Source of the DNA: Cellvibrionaceae bacterium 1162T.S.0a.05
Lineage (GTDB): Bacteria; Pseudomonadota; Gammaproteobacteria; Pseudomonadales; Cellvibrionaceae
DNA length: 64,000 nucleotides
Assembly (NCBI GenBank): GCA_000964245.1
Contig: LANB01000001.1
Coordinates: 2,012,392 to 2,076,391, forward strand
Direction of reading: 5' to 3'
Part shown: piece by piece, positions 34,355 to 44,109 of the stretch
How the letters are laid out: each line of letters begins with the position of its first letter
How positions within the stretch are numbered: the stretch's first letter is position 1
Notes under the pieces: generated by a model
The model's input: only the letters and a program-made list of their open reading frames with translations
Database searches by the model: none
What the model was told of the DNA's origin: nothing
Position numbers and translations under genes: made by a program

Positions 34355-34373
34355 GGGAAATACGCATTTTTTA

Positions 34374-34386
34374 TGTAACTGTTACT
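34374..34386. promoter_or_regulatory. Candidate LacI-family operator (middle)
   Basis: GTAACtGTTAC, a perfect odd-length palindrome in the middle of the divergent gap. The half-site agrees with the neighbours but the spacing differs by one, so it is the weakest of the three. Confidence 0.4.
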
Positions 34387-34420
34387 TTGTTAGGGGCAGC
34401 TTAGGCAATCTTATTTTGAC

Positions 34421-34449
34421 TTGATTTCCGCGGTGTAACCGATTACATT
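34421..34449 (+). promoter_or_regulatory. Promoter with overlapping operator for the mannan operon
   Basis: TTGATT (34421-34426) and TACATT (34444-34449) are 17 bases apart, a plausible sigma-70 promoter. The palindrome TGTAACCGATTACA (34434-34447), with the central CG usual for LacI/GalR sites, covers the -10 region, so binding would block polymerase. Confidence 0.65.
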
Positions 34450-34589
34450 GTGCGGCCGTTTTTGCGGAGCTGACCCGGAAGTCTCCCAATTGCCAGACAA
34501 AGCCTATACACTCCTGAGCGCTTGCGATGGTCCTTCCACAACAAACGACAATAATTTTGCAACCGAATTCCAGATTTACAGGTGATTGC

Positions 34590-35780
34590 ATGAGCAGTGA
34601 ATTTAAGCAGGGCGTACAACAACTTTTTGCTCGCCACGAAGCCCTTAGTACGCGAACCAATGAACCGGGCGAAAGTAATGGCGTGTATCAGCGCTGGTTA
34701 AATCCGATTTTGACAGCCGATCATGCGCCTGTTTACTGGCGATATGACTTAAACGAAGTGACCAACCCCCGCTTGCAAGAGCGCTTGGGTGTGAATGCCG
34801 CATTCAACTCCGGGGCCATATACCTGAACGGAAAATTCCTGTTGGTCGTGCGTGTTGAAGGCCATGACCGCAAGTCTTTTTTTGCTGTGGCAGAAAGCCC
34901 CAACGGTGTCGACAATTTTAAATTCTGGCCCAAGCCAATCACTTTGCCAGAAACCGATAGGCCGGATACCAACGTGTACGATATGCGTGTAGTACAACAT
35001 GAAGATGGTTACATTTACGGCTTGTTTTGTACCGAACGCAAGGATGAAAACCAACCCAATGATACCAGTGCGGCAGAAGCCCAATGCGGGATTGCGCGCA
35101 CACGCGACATGCTTACCTGGGAACGCTTGCCCGATTTGGTGACCTATTCAGGTCAACAACGCAACGTTGTTCTTCACCCCGAATTTGTTGATGGCAAATA
35201 TGCGCTCTACACTCGGCCGCAAGACGGGTTTATCAGTGTCGGATCCGGTGGCGGTATTGGTTGGGGTTTATGTGATTCGATGGAGGCGGCCGAAGTAAAA
35301 GAAGAAGTGATTGTTGATGGCAAGGTGTATCACACCATCAAGGAAATCAAGAATGGTCAGGGCCCGGCGCCCATTAAAACGGAAAAAGGCTGGTTGCATT
35401 TGGCGCATGGCGTGCGCAACACCGCCGCCGGTTTGCGCTACGTACTTTATATGTTTATGACAGAACTGGAGCGCCCCTGGGTTGTCAGTCATCGCCCCGG
35501 CGGCCATTTTATTGCGCCCAAAGGGCGTGAGCGTATTGGTGATGTGTCCAACGTGGTTTTTACCAACGGCTGGATTGTAGACGAGAGCAACAAAGTCTAT
35601 ATCTATTACGCATCCTCGGATACGCGTATGCATGTCGCGACCAGTAGTGTGGACCAATTACTGGACTATGTCATGAATACCCCGGAAGATGGTTTGCGTT
35701 CCGCCAGCAGTGTAGAAGTGCGCAACCAATTGATTGACGGTAATTTAAAAATAATGGAAGACCTGGGACTTTCTCAATGA
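34590..35780 (+). CDS. GH130 4-O-beta-D-mannosyl-D-glucose phosphorylase
   Basis: 396 residues. Catalyses phosphorolysis of beta-mannosyl-1,4-glucose to mannose 1-phosphate and glucose in the cytoplasm. Family markers: [29 protein letters not shown] with the catalytic Asp131, [22 protein letters not shown] and the late [12 protein letters not shown]. No signal peptide. AGGTG lies before the ATG at 34590. First gene of a three-gene operon; its stop overlaps the start of the epimerase gene, and the two enzymes act one after the other. Confidence 0.93.
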   Translation: MSSEFKQGVQQLFARHEALSTRTNEPGESNGVYQRWLNPILTADHAPVYWRYDLNEVTNPRLQERLGVNAAFNSGAIYLNGKFLLVVRVEGHDRKSFFAVAESPNGVDNFKFWPKPITLPETDRPDTNVYDMRVVQHEDGYIYGLFCTERKDENQPNDTSAAEAQCGIARTRDMLTWERLPDLVTYSGQQRNVVLHPEFVDGKYALYTRPQDGFISVGSGGGIGWGLCDSMEAAEVKEEVIVDGKVYHTIKEIKNGQGPAPIKTEKGWLHLAHGVRNTAAGLRYVLYMFMTELERPWVVSHRPGGHFIAPKGRERIGDVSNVVFTNGWIVDESNKVYIYYASSDTRMHVATSSVDQLLDYVMNTPEDGLRSASSVEVRNQLIDGNLKIMEDLGLSQ

Positions 35781-36976
35781 GCCACAGTTTGGAAACGGAG
35801 TTCCGCCAGGAGCTGCATCACATTGCACATTGGTGGATCAAAAACACCGTGGATGAAAAACACGGTGGTTTTGTTGGCGAAATTACCAACGATAACGAAG
35901 TACGACCAGAAGCCAATAAAGGCATTATTCTCAATACGCGTATTCTCTGGTTTTTTAGTGAGGCCGCGATTTTTACCAAAGGCGCTGAGCAGCACGCCGC
36001 TTATGCAAGCCATGCGCAGCGGGCCTATGACTATTTACTTAATCATTTTGTCGATGAGCAGCATGGCGGTGTGTATTGGGAATTGGATGCACACGGCAAA
36101 CTGCTTAACAGCCGTAAACAAATTTATGCGCAGGCCTTTGCGATCTACGCACTGGCAAGTTATTTCAAATTAACCGGCGATGAAAACGCCTTGAATCTTG
36201 CGTATAAATTGTTTGAACTGATTGAAATGCATGCACTTGATAAAAAGTATGAAGGGTATATTGAAGCTTTCAATGGTGATTGGTCAGAGTTGGACGATTT
36301 TCGTTTAAGCCCGAAGGATTTGAATTCACCCAAATCCATGAATACGCATTTGCATGTGCTTGAAGCGTATACAAATTTGTATGTCGCTGATAAGCATCGT
36401 CAGGTTGGCGATGCCATTAAGCGCTGCCTGGATTATTTTGACCGTTTTATTATTGATCACGACAATGCCCATTTACGCATGTTTCAATCAATGGCGTGGG
36501 AAGACCAATCCAATTCCATTTCCTACGGGCACGATATTGAAAGTAGTTGGCTTATTTGGGAAGCCCTGGAAAGCCTCGGCGAATCGGATTTAAAAAAACG
36601 TTGGAAGCCACTAGTTATAAAAATGGCAAATACCTGTTTGCAACAAGCAGTTGGTGAACATCACGAAGTGTTGGACGCCTACAACTATAAAGACGATGTG
36701 CTCAGTGAAGAGCGGGTATGGTGGGTGCAGGCGGAAGCCCTTGTCGGTTTTTACACGGCCTGGCATCTAACGCGAGACGAAAAATTTAAAAGGGCTGCCG
36801 AAGATGTTTGGCAATTTATAAAACGCTATCAAAAAGATGACAAAGGTGGTGAGTGGCATTGGCTGGCGACTCTGGATGCGCCACATCGCGGTGATTATAA
36901 AATGGGTTTTTGGAAGGCGCCTTATCACAATGGCCGCGCAATGATGGAAGCGATCAAGTTGTGCGCCAAGCCGTAA
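35777..36976 (+). CDS. Cellobiose/mannobiose 2-epimerase
   Basis: 399 residues, cytosolic alpha6/alpha6 barrel of the AGE superfamily, distinct from the AGE protein at 30905. Motifs: [52 protein letters not shown] and [15 protein letters not shown], as in cellobiose 2-epimerase. It converts beta-mannobiose to mannosyl-glucose, the substrate of the phosphorylase encoded just upstream (ATGA overlap). Supports mannan over cellulose sugars as the pathway input. Confidence 0.92.
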   Translation: MSHSLETEFRQELHHIAHWWIKNTVDEKHGGFVGEITNDNEVRPEANKGIILNTRILWFFSEAAIFTKGAEQHAAYASHAQRAYDYLLNHFVDEQHGGVYWELDAHGKLLNSRKQIYAQAFAIYALASYFKLTGDENALNLAYKLFELIEMHALDKKYEGYIEAFNGDWSELDDFRLSPKDLNSPKSMNTHLHVLEAYTNLYVADKHRQVGDAIKRCLDYFDRFIIDHDNAHLRMFQSMAWEDQSNSISYGHDIESSWLIWEALESLGESDLKKRWKPLVIKMANTCLQQAVGEHHEVLDAYNYKDDVLSEERVWWVQAEALVGFYTAWHLTRDEKFKRAAEDVWQFIKRYQKDDKGGEWHWLATLDAPHRGDYKMGFWKAPYHNGRAMMEAIKLCAKP

Positions 36977-37012
36977 ATCAATTATGGGGCAATGGAGCGA
37001 GAGAAAGCGAAA

Positions 37013-38344
37013 ATGAATAAATCTCTATTGAAAATTTTGGTGCTGCTAGTGGGCTGTACTCTGATTTTTTCCTGTGCAGATCGTGCAGAGAAAAAAAGGC
37101 TGAAACAATTTGTGAGCGTTAATGGCACACAATTTTATTTGCGCGGTAAGCCTTACCAATTCGTTGGCACTAACATGTGGTTTGCGGCTTACCTGGGTTC
37201 TGAAAACCCCGTCTATGGCGACCGTGATCGCCTCGTGCGAGAACTTGATTTACTAAAATCCCTGGGCGTCACGAATTTACGCATTTTGGGCAGTTCCGAA
37301 CGATCGCCTTTACGCGATTCAATGCGCCCAGCGATTCAGTATAAAGGTGATGTTGAAGCGGAAGATATTCTCGTCGGTCTCGACTTTGCGCTGGCGGAAA
37401 TGGCAAAGCGGGATATGAAAGCCGTTATTTTTCTCAATAATTTCTGGGAATGGTCCGGCGGAATGGCAACCTACCTGAGTTGGGTGAACGGCGGTGAAAT
37501 TGTCGACATGGCAGACCCGGAAAAACCCTGGCCAGCATTTGCATTATTTTCAGCGCAATTTTATGAAAATGAAGAAGCCAATAAGCTCTACAGAAAATAC
37601 ATGCAAACGCTGTTGGAGCGTACTAACAGTATTACCGGTAAAGCCTATGTCGAGGATCCTACTATTATGGCCTGGCAATTGGCGAATGAACCACGGCCAG
37701 GAGATGGTCGTCAAAGCGACGGCAACTTGCCCGGATATTACGCGTGGATAAAAGATACCACGGCCTTTATAAAATCGTTTGCGCCTGATCAGTTAGTGTC
37801 AATTGGCAGTGAGGGCACCATGGGCTGCCTTGAGCTGAATGAGTGTGTCATAAATGCTCATGCGGGAACGGGCATTGATTATTTTACTTTTCATATGTGG
37901 TTAAAAAACTGGGGGTGGTTTGATGTACAGAACCCGCAGGAAACCTATGTGGCTGCCATTACCAAAGCCAATGCCTATATCGATCGCCATGTCACTATTG
38001 CGCAGCAATTGAATATGCCTGCAGTGCTGGAAGAGTTTGGATTGGAGCGCGATAAAGGCTTGTTTAGCCCTGATTCGCCGGTTCAGTATCGAGATCAATA
38101 CTACCAATTTGTATTTTCCAAAGTCGAAGCCAGTGTCAATAAAGGCGGCCCGCTGGTAGGTACCAATTTCTGGGCCTGGGGTGGATACGGCAAGGCGATG
38201 CACGACGATTTTGTCTGGCGTGAAGGCGATAAAACCTTTGTGGGTGATCCGCCACAGGAACCGCAGGGTTTGAATTCTGTGTTTGCGACAGATAAAAGTA
38301 CGCTCGATATTTTGAGTGAACACGCCGAGAAAATAGCGCGTTAA
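37013..38344 (+). CDS. GH5 beta-mannanase, exported lipoprotein
   Basis: 443 residues. GH5 (subfamily 7-like) barrel with acid/base Glu226 in QLANEPR and nucleophile Glu341 in LEEFG. Hydrolyses mannan chains to oligosaccharides. The signal peptide is short; either Cys15 (LVGC) or Cys21 could be the lipidation site, so it is probably outer-membrane bound. Last gene of the operon, 36 bases after the epimerase. It supplies the mannobiose used by the two cytosolic enzymes; no transporter gene lies in the operon. ATG at 36992 is the alternative start. Confidence 0.92.
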   Translation: MNKSLLKILVLLVGCTLIFSCADRAEKKRLKQFVSVNGTQFYLRGKPYQFVGTNMWFAAYLGSENPVYGDRDRLVRELDLLKSLGVTNLRILGSSERSPLRDSMRPAIQYKGDVEAEDILVGLDFALAEMAKRDMKAVIFLNNFWEWSGGMATYLSWVNGGEIVDMADPEKPWPAFALFSAQFYENEEANKLYRKYMQTLLERTNSITGKAYVEDPTIMAWQLANEPRPGDGRQSDGNLPGYYAWIKDTTAFIKSFAPDQLVSIGSEGTMGCLELNECVINAHAGTGIDYFTFHMWLKNWGWFDVQNPQETYVAAITKANAYIDRHVTIAQQLNMPAVLEEFGLERDKGLFSPDSPVQYRDQYYQFVFSKVEASVNKGGPLVGTNFWAWGGYGKAMHDDFVWREGDKTFVGDPPQEPQGLNSVFATDKSTLDILSEHAEKIAR

Positions 38345-38377
38345 CAAAATTTTTTACACAGATTGGCCTGGCAAATC

Positions 38378-38710
38378 TCAGTGCGCGTCTGCGCACTCAA
38401 TGCAGTAAGGGGTGGCGGGGTCAATCTCTAATCTTTTGGGGTTGATGTCCTCCCCGCAATCGAGACAAAAACCGTAGTCGCCTTCGTCAAGGCGTTGTAA
38501 CGCGGCCTGAATGTCTTTAATTTGTCTTGCTCGCCGTCTTAGCTGTTCCTGTGACATCGCTTGTTGTTGCATGGCATCCATGCGCGATAAGCGTCCGACT
38601 TTACTTTGGTCGAGCACAACGGTTTCGGCAGCGCGCTCCAGCTGTTCACTGTTGCTCTGCAAACTTTCGAGTTTGTTTGCTAACAACTGACGGTACTTAT
38701 CAATTTCCAC
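38378..38710 (-). CDS. DksA/TraR-family C4 zinc-finger protein
   Basis: 110 residues from a GTG. N-terminal coiled coil (about 5-70), then CLDCGEDINPKRLEIDP and YCIEC, the four Cys of the DksA zinc finger. Shorter than DksA itself (about 150) and closer to the TraR/YbiI-type members, which act on RNA polymerase through its secondary channel. It lies five bases after the GGDEF gene's stop and is probably co-transcribed with it. Confidence 0.85.
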   Translation of the reverse strand: MEIDKYRQLLANKLESLQSNSEQLERAAETVVLDQSKVGRLSRMDAMQQQAMSQEQLRRRARQIKDIQAALQRLDEGDYGFCLDCGEDINPKRLEIDPATPYCIECADAH

Positions 38711-38715
38711 AGTGT

Positions 38716-40032
38716 TTATTCTTCGCGAATACAGCAGTCGCGGCCTGCGCTTTTTCCAGAAAAGAGCGCAACATTGGCGCGCTCCATGGCGTCGTCAAAG
38801 CGCTCGTTCTCGGTCACTTCGATAATGCCAAAGGTGGCGCTGAGGTGCAGGTGGGGGTGGCCAGGAAAGGTCAGACTTTTTATTTTTAAACGCAACTTTT
38901 CGGCGAGAGAATAGGCTTCGTCCAACGAGCTTTGCGGGCAAAGAATAACGAACTCCTCATCATCCCAGCGGGAAACAGAATCAAAGCTGCGCGTATTGCG
39001 AAGAAAAACCTTGGCAATTTCCTTGAGTGCTTCATCACCCATGGCATAGCCAAATTGTTCATTCACTTTCTTGAAATGATCGAGGTCCACCAATATCAGG
39101 CTTATGCGATCGGATTTACGTCGGCGTGTAAAAATCGCTTCGGTAATATTCTGCAAACCGAAGCGATTGTAGGTGGAAGTGAGTTGGTCAATCTGGTTTT
39201 TATATTCAAAGTCCTCGTTGTTCGGGCCCTTTTTGCCCTCAGCATAGGCATTCATTTCTTTCAGGCGCAATTTGTTCATCAGTGAACGCCGACTGATTGC
39301 ATGATTTTGTAGCAACAAACTCAGCAGAATGATTGCCATCCATGTACCCAGAATACAAAGATACCAAGCGCTGCGGGATAAGTGGCGACCGATAAATTCA
39401 ATGCGGTGAATGCGGATTTCGTGCGTGCCGGGTGGGGGTGCTGAACCGAGATCGACGCCGAAAGAGGTGACCCGGTCGAAGCTTGCCTGGCCCCATTTTC
39501 GCGGAATGTCGTAATCTTCAATCCACCAGTCGGCTAGCTGAAATTCGTTCAGCTCGATGCGGATGATTTCTTTAAGGTCGGAAGCGCGAATATTAATCTT
39601 GTTGAACTTTGGGCTGTTGTAATCTTCCTTACTCGAAATATTCTCATCAAAGTTACGCATGTGGAAACGCAGAAGGCGGGCTGGCCCCTTGTAATCCATG
39701 TCCACCATGATGGCATCGTAATTGGAAAAATCGTTGCCCTGGGTCCAGTCATCGGGGTTTTTGGAGAAGGAGACACCGAAGGCGCAGCCAGCCCCATAAA
39801 TATTGGCCTCGACGGTACAGCGCCAGAGAGCATTGCCGTGCCAGCCGGCATTGGAATTGCTGCCTCCACCCAAGCGATCGTCATTGGAAAAAATGGATTC
39901 CAGCGGACCGGGCATGAAGGTGTAGCGTTTTTCTGGCAAATAATCGTAAACGAATACCAGAACAAGAGTGAATGCCATTGCAAGCAGGTAATAGAGCGTA
40001 CTGTGATGACTGTTCAGGAAGCGTATTGTCAT
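38716..40032 (-). CDS. Membrane GGDEF protein with degenerate active site
   Basis: 438 residues. First transmembrane helix (about 12-30), a periplasmic domain (about 35-220) with carbohydrate-binding-like beta strands, second helix (about 224-242), then a GGDEF domain (about 285-438). The metal-binding LVDLDHFKKVNEQFGYAMGD is intact, but the signature loop reads RWDDEEF instead of RWGGDEF/RWGGEEF; the two glycines are replaced by Asp. Diguanylate cyclase activity is therefore doubtful and it may act as a c-di-GMP or GTP sensor or a scaffold. Divergent from typA. Confidence 0.88.
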   Translation of the reverse strand: MTIRFLNSHHSTLYYLLAMAFTLVLVFVYDYLPEKRYTFMPGPLESIFSNDDRLGGGSNSNAGWHGNALWRCTVEANIYGAGCAFGVSFSKNPDDWTQGNDFSNYDAIMVDMDYKGPARLLRFHMRNFDENISSKEDYNSPKFNKINIRASDLKEIIRIELNEFQLADWWIEDYDIPRKWGQASFDRVTSFGVDLGSAPPPGTHEIRIHRIEFIGRHLSRSAWYLCILGTWMAIILLSLLLQNHAISRRSLMNKLRLKEMNAYAEGKKGPNNEDFEYKNQIDQLTSTYNRFGLQNITEAIFTRRRKSDRISLILVDLDHFKKVNEQFGYAMGDEALKEIAKVFLRNTRSFDSVSRWDDEEFVILCPQSSLDEAYSLAEKLRLKIKSLTFPGHPHLHLSATFGIIEVTENERFDDAMERANVALFSGKSAGRDCCIREE

Positions 40033-40119
40033 TTGTATTATCGGTGCTAATTTCGCTGTTTATCCCCTGGAAGAACACTTATAATCGCGCGCTTTTAAGC
40101 CACCTCCGAGATTGTAAGT

Positions 40120-41949
40120 GTGTCCAGTCGTATCGAAAAACTTCGTAATATTGCCATCATTGCCCACGTTGACCACGGTAAAACCACCCTTGTCGACAAA
40201 CTCCTCAAGCAGTCCGGTACCCTGGACCGAAAAGACGAAGGGGCTGAGCGTATCATGGATTCCAATGACCAGGAACGCGAACGTGGCATCACTATTCTGG
40301 CAAAAAATACGGCAATTCGTTGGAATGATTACCGTATAAATATAGTCGACACACCAGGGCACGCCGATTTTGGTGGTGAGGTAGAGCGTGTATTGAGCAT
40401 GGTCGACAGCGTTTTGCTGTTGGTGGATGCCGTTGATGGCCCTATGCCACAAACCCGCTTTGTAACCAGTAAAGCCTTTGAAAAGGGCTTGAATCCGATA
40501 GTTGTGGTGAACAAGGTCGATAGACCCGGCGCCCGCCCCGACTGGGTCATTGATCAGGTTTTTGACCTCTTCGACCGCCTCGGTGCAACCGATGAACAGC
40601 TCGATTTTCCGATCATTTACGCCTCGGCCTTGAACGGTATTGCTGGCCCGGAGGTGGATCAGCTCGCTGATGACATGCAGCCCCTTTTTGAAATGATTGT
40701 AGACAAGGTGCCTGCCCCCGATGTCGATCTCGACGGCCCTTTCCAGATGCAAATTTCTGCCCTCGACTACAACTCCTACGTTGGTGTTATCGGTGTTGGC
40801 CGCATCACTCGAGGTAGTCTTGCGCCTAATCAACAGGTGGTTGTGATTGATCACGAAGGCAAAAAGCGCAAGGCAAAAGTCTTGCAGGTGATGGGGTATC
40901 ACGGCCTTGAGCGTGTTGAAACAGAAAAGGCTGCGGCAGGCGATATTGTGTGTATCACAGGTATCGCAGAACTTGGTATATCCGACACATTGTGTGACCC
41001 CAATGCGGTTGAAGCCTTGCCTGCACTGAGCGTGGACGAGCCCACGGTCAGCATGACCTTTCAGGTGAATGATTCGCCTTTTGCGGGCCTTGAAGGTAAG
41101 TTCGTGACTTCGCGCAATATCAAGGAGCGATTGGATCAGGAGTTGATTCACAACGTAGCCTTGCGGGTTAAACAAGGCGACAGCGCGGATAAATTTGTTG
41201 TATCCGGCCGAGGTGAATTGCACTTGTCGGTCCTGATTGAAAACATGCGCCGCGAAGGTTTTGAATTGGGTGTGTCACGCCCGGAAGTTATTCAGAAAGA
41301 AGTGAATGGCGAAATTCATGAGCCCTTCGAGCAAGTGGTCATTGATGTTGAAGAAAAACATCAAGGCGCAATTATGGAAGAACTGGGCTTGCGCAAGGCG
41401 GAGCTCACGAATATGGAGCCCGACGGCAAAGGCCGTGTAAAACTGGAGTTCCTTGTGCCTTCTCGCGGCCTGATTGGATTCCGCGGACAATTTCTTACAC
41501 TGACATCTGGCTCCGGCATCATGACCAGTATTTTTGATCACTACGGCCCGGTTAAAGAAGGTGAAGTGAGCAGTCGCCAAAACGGCGTACTGGTGAGTAT
41601 GGTGAAAGGCAAAACGCTGGCTTATGCCTTGTTCAGTTTGCAGGACCGCGGGCGCCTGTTCCTGGGCCACGGTATCGATGTCTACGAAGGCCAAATTGTC
41701 GGCCTGCACTCTCGCAGTAATGACCTGGTTGTGAACCCAACGAAAGCGAAGCAGCTCACCAACATTCGCGCGGCGGGCACCGACGAAGCCCTGACGTTAA
41801 CACCGCCGATCAAACATACCCTGGAACAGGCCCTGGAATTTATTGAAGACGACGAACTTGTAGAGGTGACGCCGCAGAGTATTCGTTTGCGCAAGAAGTT
41901 GTTGACCGAGAATGAGCGAAAGCGAGCGAAGAACGCCAAGAACAACTAA
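40120..41949 (+). CDS. typA: Ribosome-associated GTPase TypA/BipA
   Basis: 609 residues, full length. GTP-binding motifs AHVDHGKTT (15-23), DTPGH and NKVD; then the EF-G-like domains and the BipA-specific C-terminus. Acts on the 50S subunit during assembly and in stress or cold. GTG start at 40120 with GAG seven bases ahead. Single gene. Confidence 0.97.
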   Translation: MSSRIEKLRNIAIIAHVDHGKTTLVDKLLKQSGTLDRKDEGAERIMDSNDQERERGITILAKNTAIRWNDYRINIVDTPGHADFGGEVERVLSMVDSVLLLVDAVDGPMPQTRFVTSKAFEKGLNPIVVVNKVDRPGARPDWVIDQVFDLFDRLGATDEQLDFPIIYASALNGIAGPEVDQLADDMQPLFEMIVDKVPAPDVDLDGPFQMQISALDYNSYVGVIGVGRITRGSLAPNQQVVVIDHEGKKRKAKVLQVMGYHGLERVETEKAAAGDIVCITGIAELGISDTLCDPNAVEALPALSVDEPTVSMTFQVNDSPFAGLEGKFVTSRNIKERLDQELIHNVALRVKQGDSADKFVVSGRGELHLSVLIENMRREGFELGVSRPEVIQKEVNGEIHEPFEQVVIDVEEKHQGAIMEELGLRKAELTNMEPDGKGRVKLEFLVPSRGLIGFRGQFLTLTSGSGIMTSIFDHYGPVKEGEVSSRQNGVLVSMVKGKTLAYALFSLQDRGRLFLGHGIDVYEGQIVGLHSRSNDLVVNPTKAKQLTNIRAAGTDEALTLTPPIKHTLEQALEFIEDDELVEVTPQSIRLRKKLLTENERKRAKNAKNN

Positions 41950-41999
41950 AATTCACCCCCGCCGCTTTATACTGGGATAAAGAACCGACGGAGATCGCA

Positions 42000-42452
42000 A
42001 TGAAAACAATCAAAATCCTTCTTATTTTAACGGCGGTATTGGGTCTGGCGACCACTGCTGCTGCGGGGGACAAGTACTCTATTAAAACAGCCGTTGTGGC
42101 TGCCAAGGACGCCAAGGTCGAAACCTTCGAGTGGGGTCAGTTGATGACTTATTACTCGGGTGACAGCTATTCCACCAAGGACTCGCTGACCGCTGTGGCC
42201 ATTATCAACCCCGGCATGGAAATCCACCCACCACACGATCACTCAGAAGAAGAGTATCTGATGGTACTGGAAGGCAATGGCACCTGGACGGTGAATGACA
42301 GTGATTTCCCTGCGCAGGCGGGCGATGTGCTGTATGCAGCCCCCTGGGATCTGCACGGTATCAAGAATACCGGCGATACACCGCTTAGCTTTGTGGTTTT
42401 CAAATGGAACCCCAAGCCCGTTGAGCCCAAAGCCAAAAAGAAAAAGAAATAA
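42000..42452 (+). CDS. Exported cupin-domain protein
   Basis: 150 residues. Signal peptide (1-22, ATTAAAG), then one cupin domain: PPHDHSEEEYLMVLEGNGTW and AGDVLYAAPWDLHGIKN hold the His and Glu metal ligands. Ends with a Lys-rich tail KAKKKKK. Function of such periplasmic single cupins is not fixed. GGAG lies before the ATG. Followed by a GC-rich inverted repeat without a T run. Confidence 0.8.
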   Translation: MKTIKILLILTAVLGLATTAAAGDKYSIKTAVVAAKDAKVETFEWGQLMTYYSGDSYSTKDSLTAVAIINPGMEIHPPHDHSEEEYLMVLEGNGTWTVNDSDFPAQAGDVLYAAPWDLHGIKNTGDTPLSFVVFKWNPKPVEPKAKKKKK

Positions 42453-42835
42453 GCCCTCATTCCGCGCGGCCTTAAGCGCCGCGCGCACTCACTCAATCCG
42501 CATCAGTTTTCAATCTTCTGTAAAAAGCCTTACTATTCATCACTCGGTTCTGTGTTTGGTCGCTTGAATAGCGCGGGTCTTCGCGTCAAAATTGTATCCG
42601 GATTCGACAGAACGACCCGTTAGCGGAACTTTTACGTAATCCATCTTTCCCAAAATAGGTGGCAGAAAGCTGAGACAGGCAAGATACATTGTCCTGGCCT
42701 CAAATAATAATAACTGGAGAAAATAGCCAGTTGCCACAAAATAAAAAAAGCGATATCCCCGAACAGGGATGCCGAATACCGTGTTTGCGAGGCCAGCTCA
42801 GGCCCCCGAAATTTGAATTAAGTTGAGGTGGAAGT
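42453..42835. other. 383-base gap with small hairpins
   Basis: No gene. Near its 3' end are two stem-loops, ATCCC/GGGAT (42755-42770) and GGCC/GGCC (42791-42804), each with a six-base loop, just ahead of the next gene. They could be a structured leader, but I match no known riboswitch. Confidence 0.4.
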
Positions 42836-43282
42836 ATGAAGCGAGTATCCACAAGGTTGCTTCTTTTTAAAACGTTGATTTGTTTGAGTTTGTTCTTTGC
42901 CCTGTTGGCACAGGCGCAGCAAAAGTTATTTTATGTTGGCACCTTTCAGTCCGATGAAGCCCGGACGCTTGCCAGTATGGCCAGTGTTGAGGGTATCCCT
43001 CCAGAAGCACAAAATATTTTCAAGAAAAATTTTTACGGCCGTTTGGTGAATGAGATTCGTCACGATTCATTTACCACGTATTTCTATGACCAGAAACCGG
43101 AAAATCCTGAATTTGTTAAAGCGAATATAGAAGTTCTTTCCGGGAACACTGTTGTGCTACGTTATTTCAATGAGGAGCGTCAGCAGCAAGTTGAAAGACA
43201 GCTGGTTTTTGAAGATGGCTGCTACACGATTCCGGTTCCGCAATGGGGCTTTAAAGAATATTTTTGTAAAGTCACAAAATAA
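42836..43282 (+). CDS. Exported hypothetical protein
   Basis: 148 residues with a signal peptide ending LAQAQ. Mature part small and beta-rich, with two Cys (ending GFKEYFCKV). No family recognised. GAGGTGG precedes the ATG. A second small exported protein follows after 57 bases. Confidence 0.65.
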   Translation: MKRVSTRLLLFKTLICLSLFFALLAQAQQKLFYVGTFQSDEARTLASMASVEGIPPEAQNIFKKNFYGRLVNEIRHDSFTTYFYDQKPENPEFVKANIEVLSGNTVVLRYFNEERQQQVERQLVFEDGCYTIPVPQWGFKEYFCKVTK

Positions 43283-43339
43283 GACCCTGGTAATTTCCTA
43301 AAAAATTAACCCGAAAAAAACACTTACTGAAAAATAGCC

Positions 43340-43711
43340 ATGAAAAAAATACTTATTCTTATCATGTTTGTCTCCACGCCGGTATTTGCCAATGATTTTA
43401 AAATGCGTGTCGAAAAAGTTGAGCTCTTGCAAGGTCTGATTTTAAAAGGCTTGGCAATGACAGGTACCGTGCTTGAAGGCTGTATTGGCAACGAAGAAAT
43501 GTATAAAGCCTATCGAGTCGGCAAGGAAGTGCTTAAAACCGATGTGCGTATTTTGAATATTGACGGTTTGAAAAGCGCCGATGAATTTGATGGCGTGACC
43601 CGTAAGGGCGATAAAGTCACTTTCTACTTGCCCGATGGCAAAGAGGGTGCGATTGAAGTGGGCGATATATTCGTTAGCAAGGCAACGCAATGCAAAGCGA
43701 AGAAACCTTGA
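43340..43711 (+). CDS. Exported hypothetical protein
   Basis: 123 residues: signal peptide MKKILILIMFVSTPVFA, then a small basic protein with two Cys (LEGCIGN and KATQCKAK). No family recognised. Converges on the DCC protein gene, whose stop is two bases away. Confidence 0.6.
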   Translation: MKKILILIMFVSTPVFANDFKMRVEKVELLQGLILKGLAMTGTVLEGCIGNEEMYKAYRVGKEVLKTDVRILNIDGLKSADEFDGVTRKGDKVTFYLPDGKEGAIEVGDIFVSKATQCKAKKP

Positions 43712-43713
43712 AT

Positions 43714-44091
43714 TTACCAGTGTTTCTTCCAACGGTTCCAATTGTACAAAACGCGCGCAAGCACATTATAAATTACGTTTGAGATTTGCCGAAGTACAGG
43801 TAAACCGAAAAACCAGGATTTTGCGCGGTCACTTCGACTTTTGCTGTTGTGCCAAATGACAAGAAAGGCTTCGAAGCCGATACGGGTTTTGCCGTTCTCG
43901 TCGATTACGTGCAGCCGCTCTCTTACCGATTCGAGATCATTGTTTACATCCAGGGCCAGGCTATTGTTCTGATGAACATCATTCCATTCTTCCTTGCATT
44001 GTAAAGAGCCTTTCATGTAGTCGGCCCCCGCTCTACAAACGGGGCAAGCGCTATTGTAGTAAACCTTGATCGTTTGTTCCGTCTTTTTCAT
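43714..44091 (-). CDS. DCC-type thiol-disulfide oxidoreductase-like protein
   Basis: 125 residues. YNSACPVCRAGADYM carries the CxxC of the DUF393/DCC family of thioredoxin-like proteins. The final part (SNVIYNVLARVLYNW) fits the family end. It follows cydB after 18 bases and is probably the last gene of the gbsR-cydA-cydB operon; a link to oxidase biogenesis is only inferred. Confidence 0.8.
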   Translation of the reverse strand: MKKTEQTIKVYYNSACPVCRAGADYMKGSLQCKEEWNDVHQNNSLALDVNNDLESVRERLHVIDENGKTRIGFEAFLVIWHNSKSRSDRAKSWFFGLPVLRQISNVIYNVLARVLYNWNRWKKHW

Positions 44092-44109
44092 CTTTTGTTA
44101 GTCTGAATG

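Noticed and set aside
42720-42835. c-di-GMP (GEMM) or other known riboswitch
   Set aside because: Hairpins are present but the conserved loop and receptor sequences of GEMM, TPP, cobalamin or preQ1 classes are not seen.
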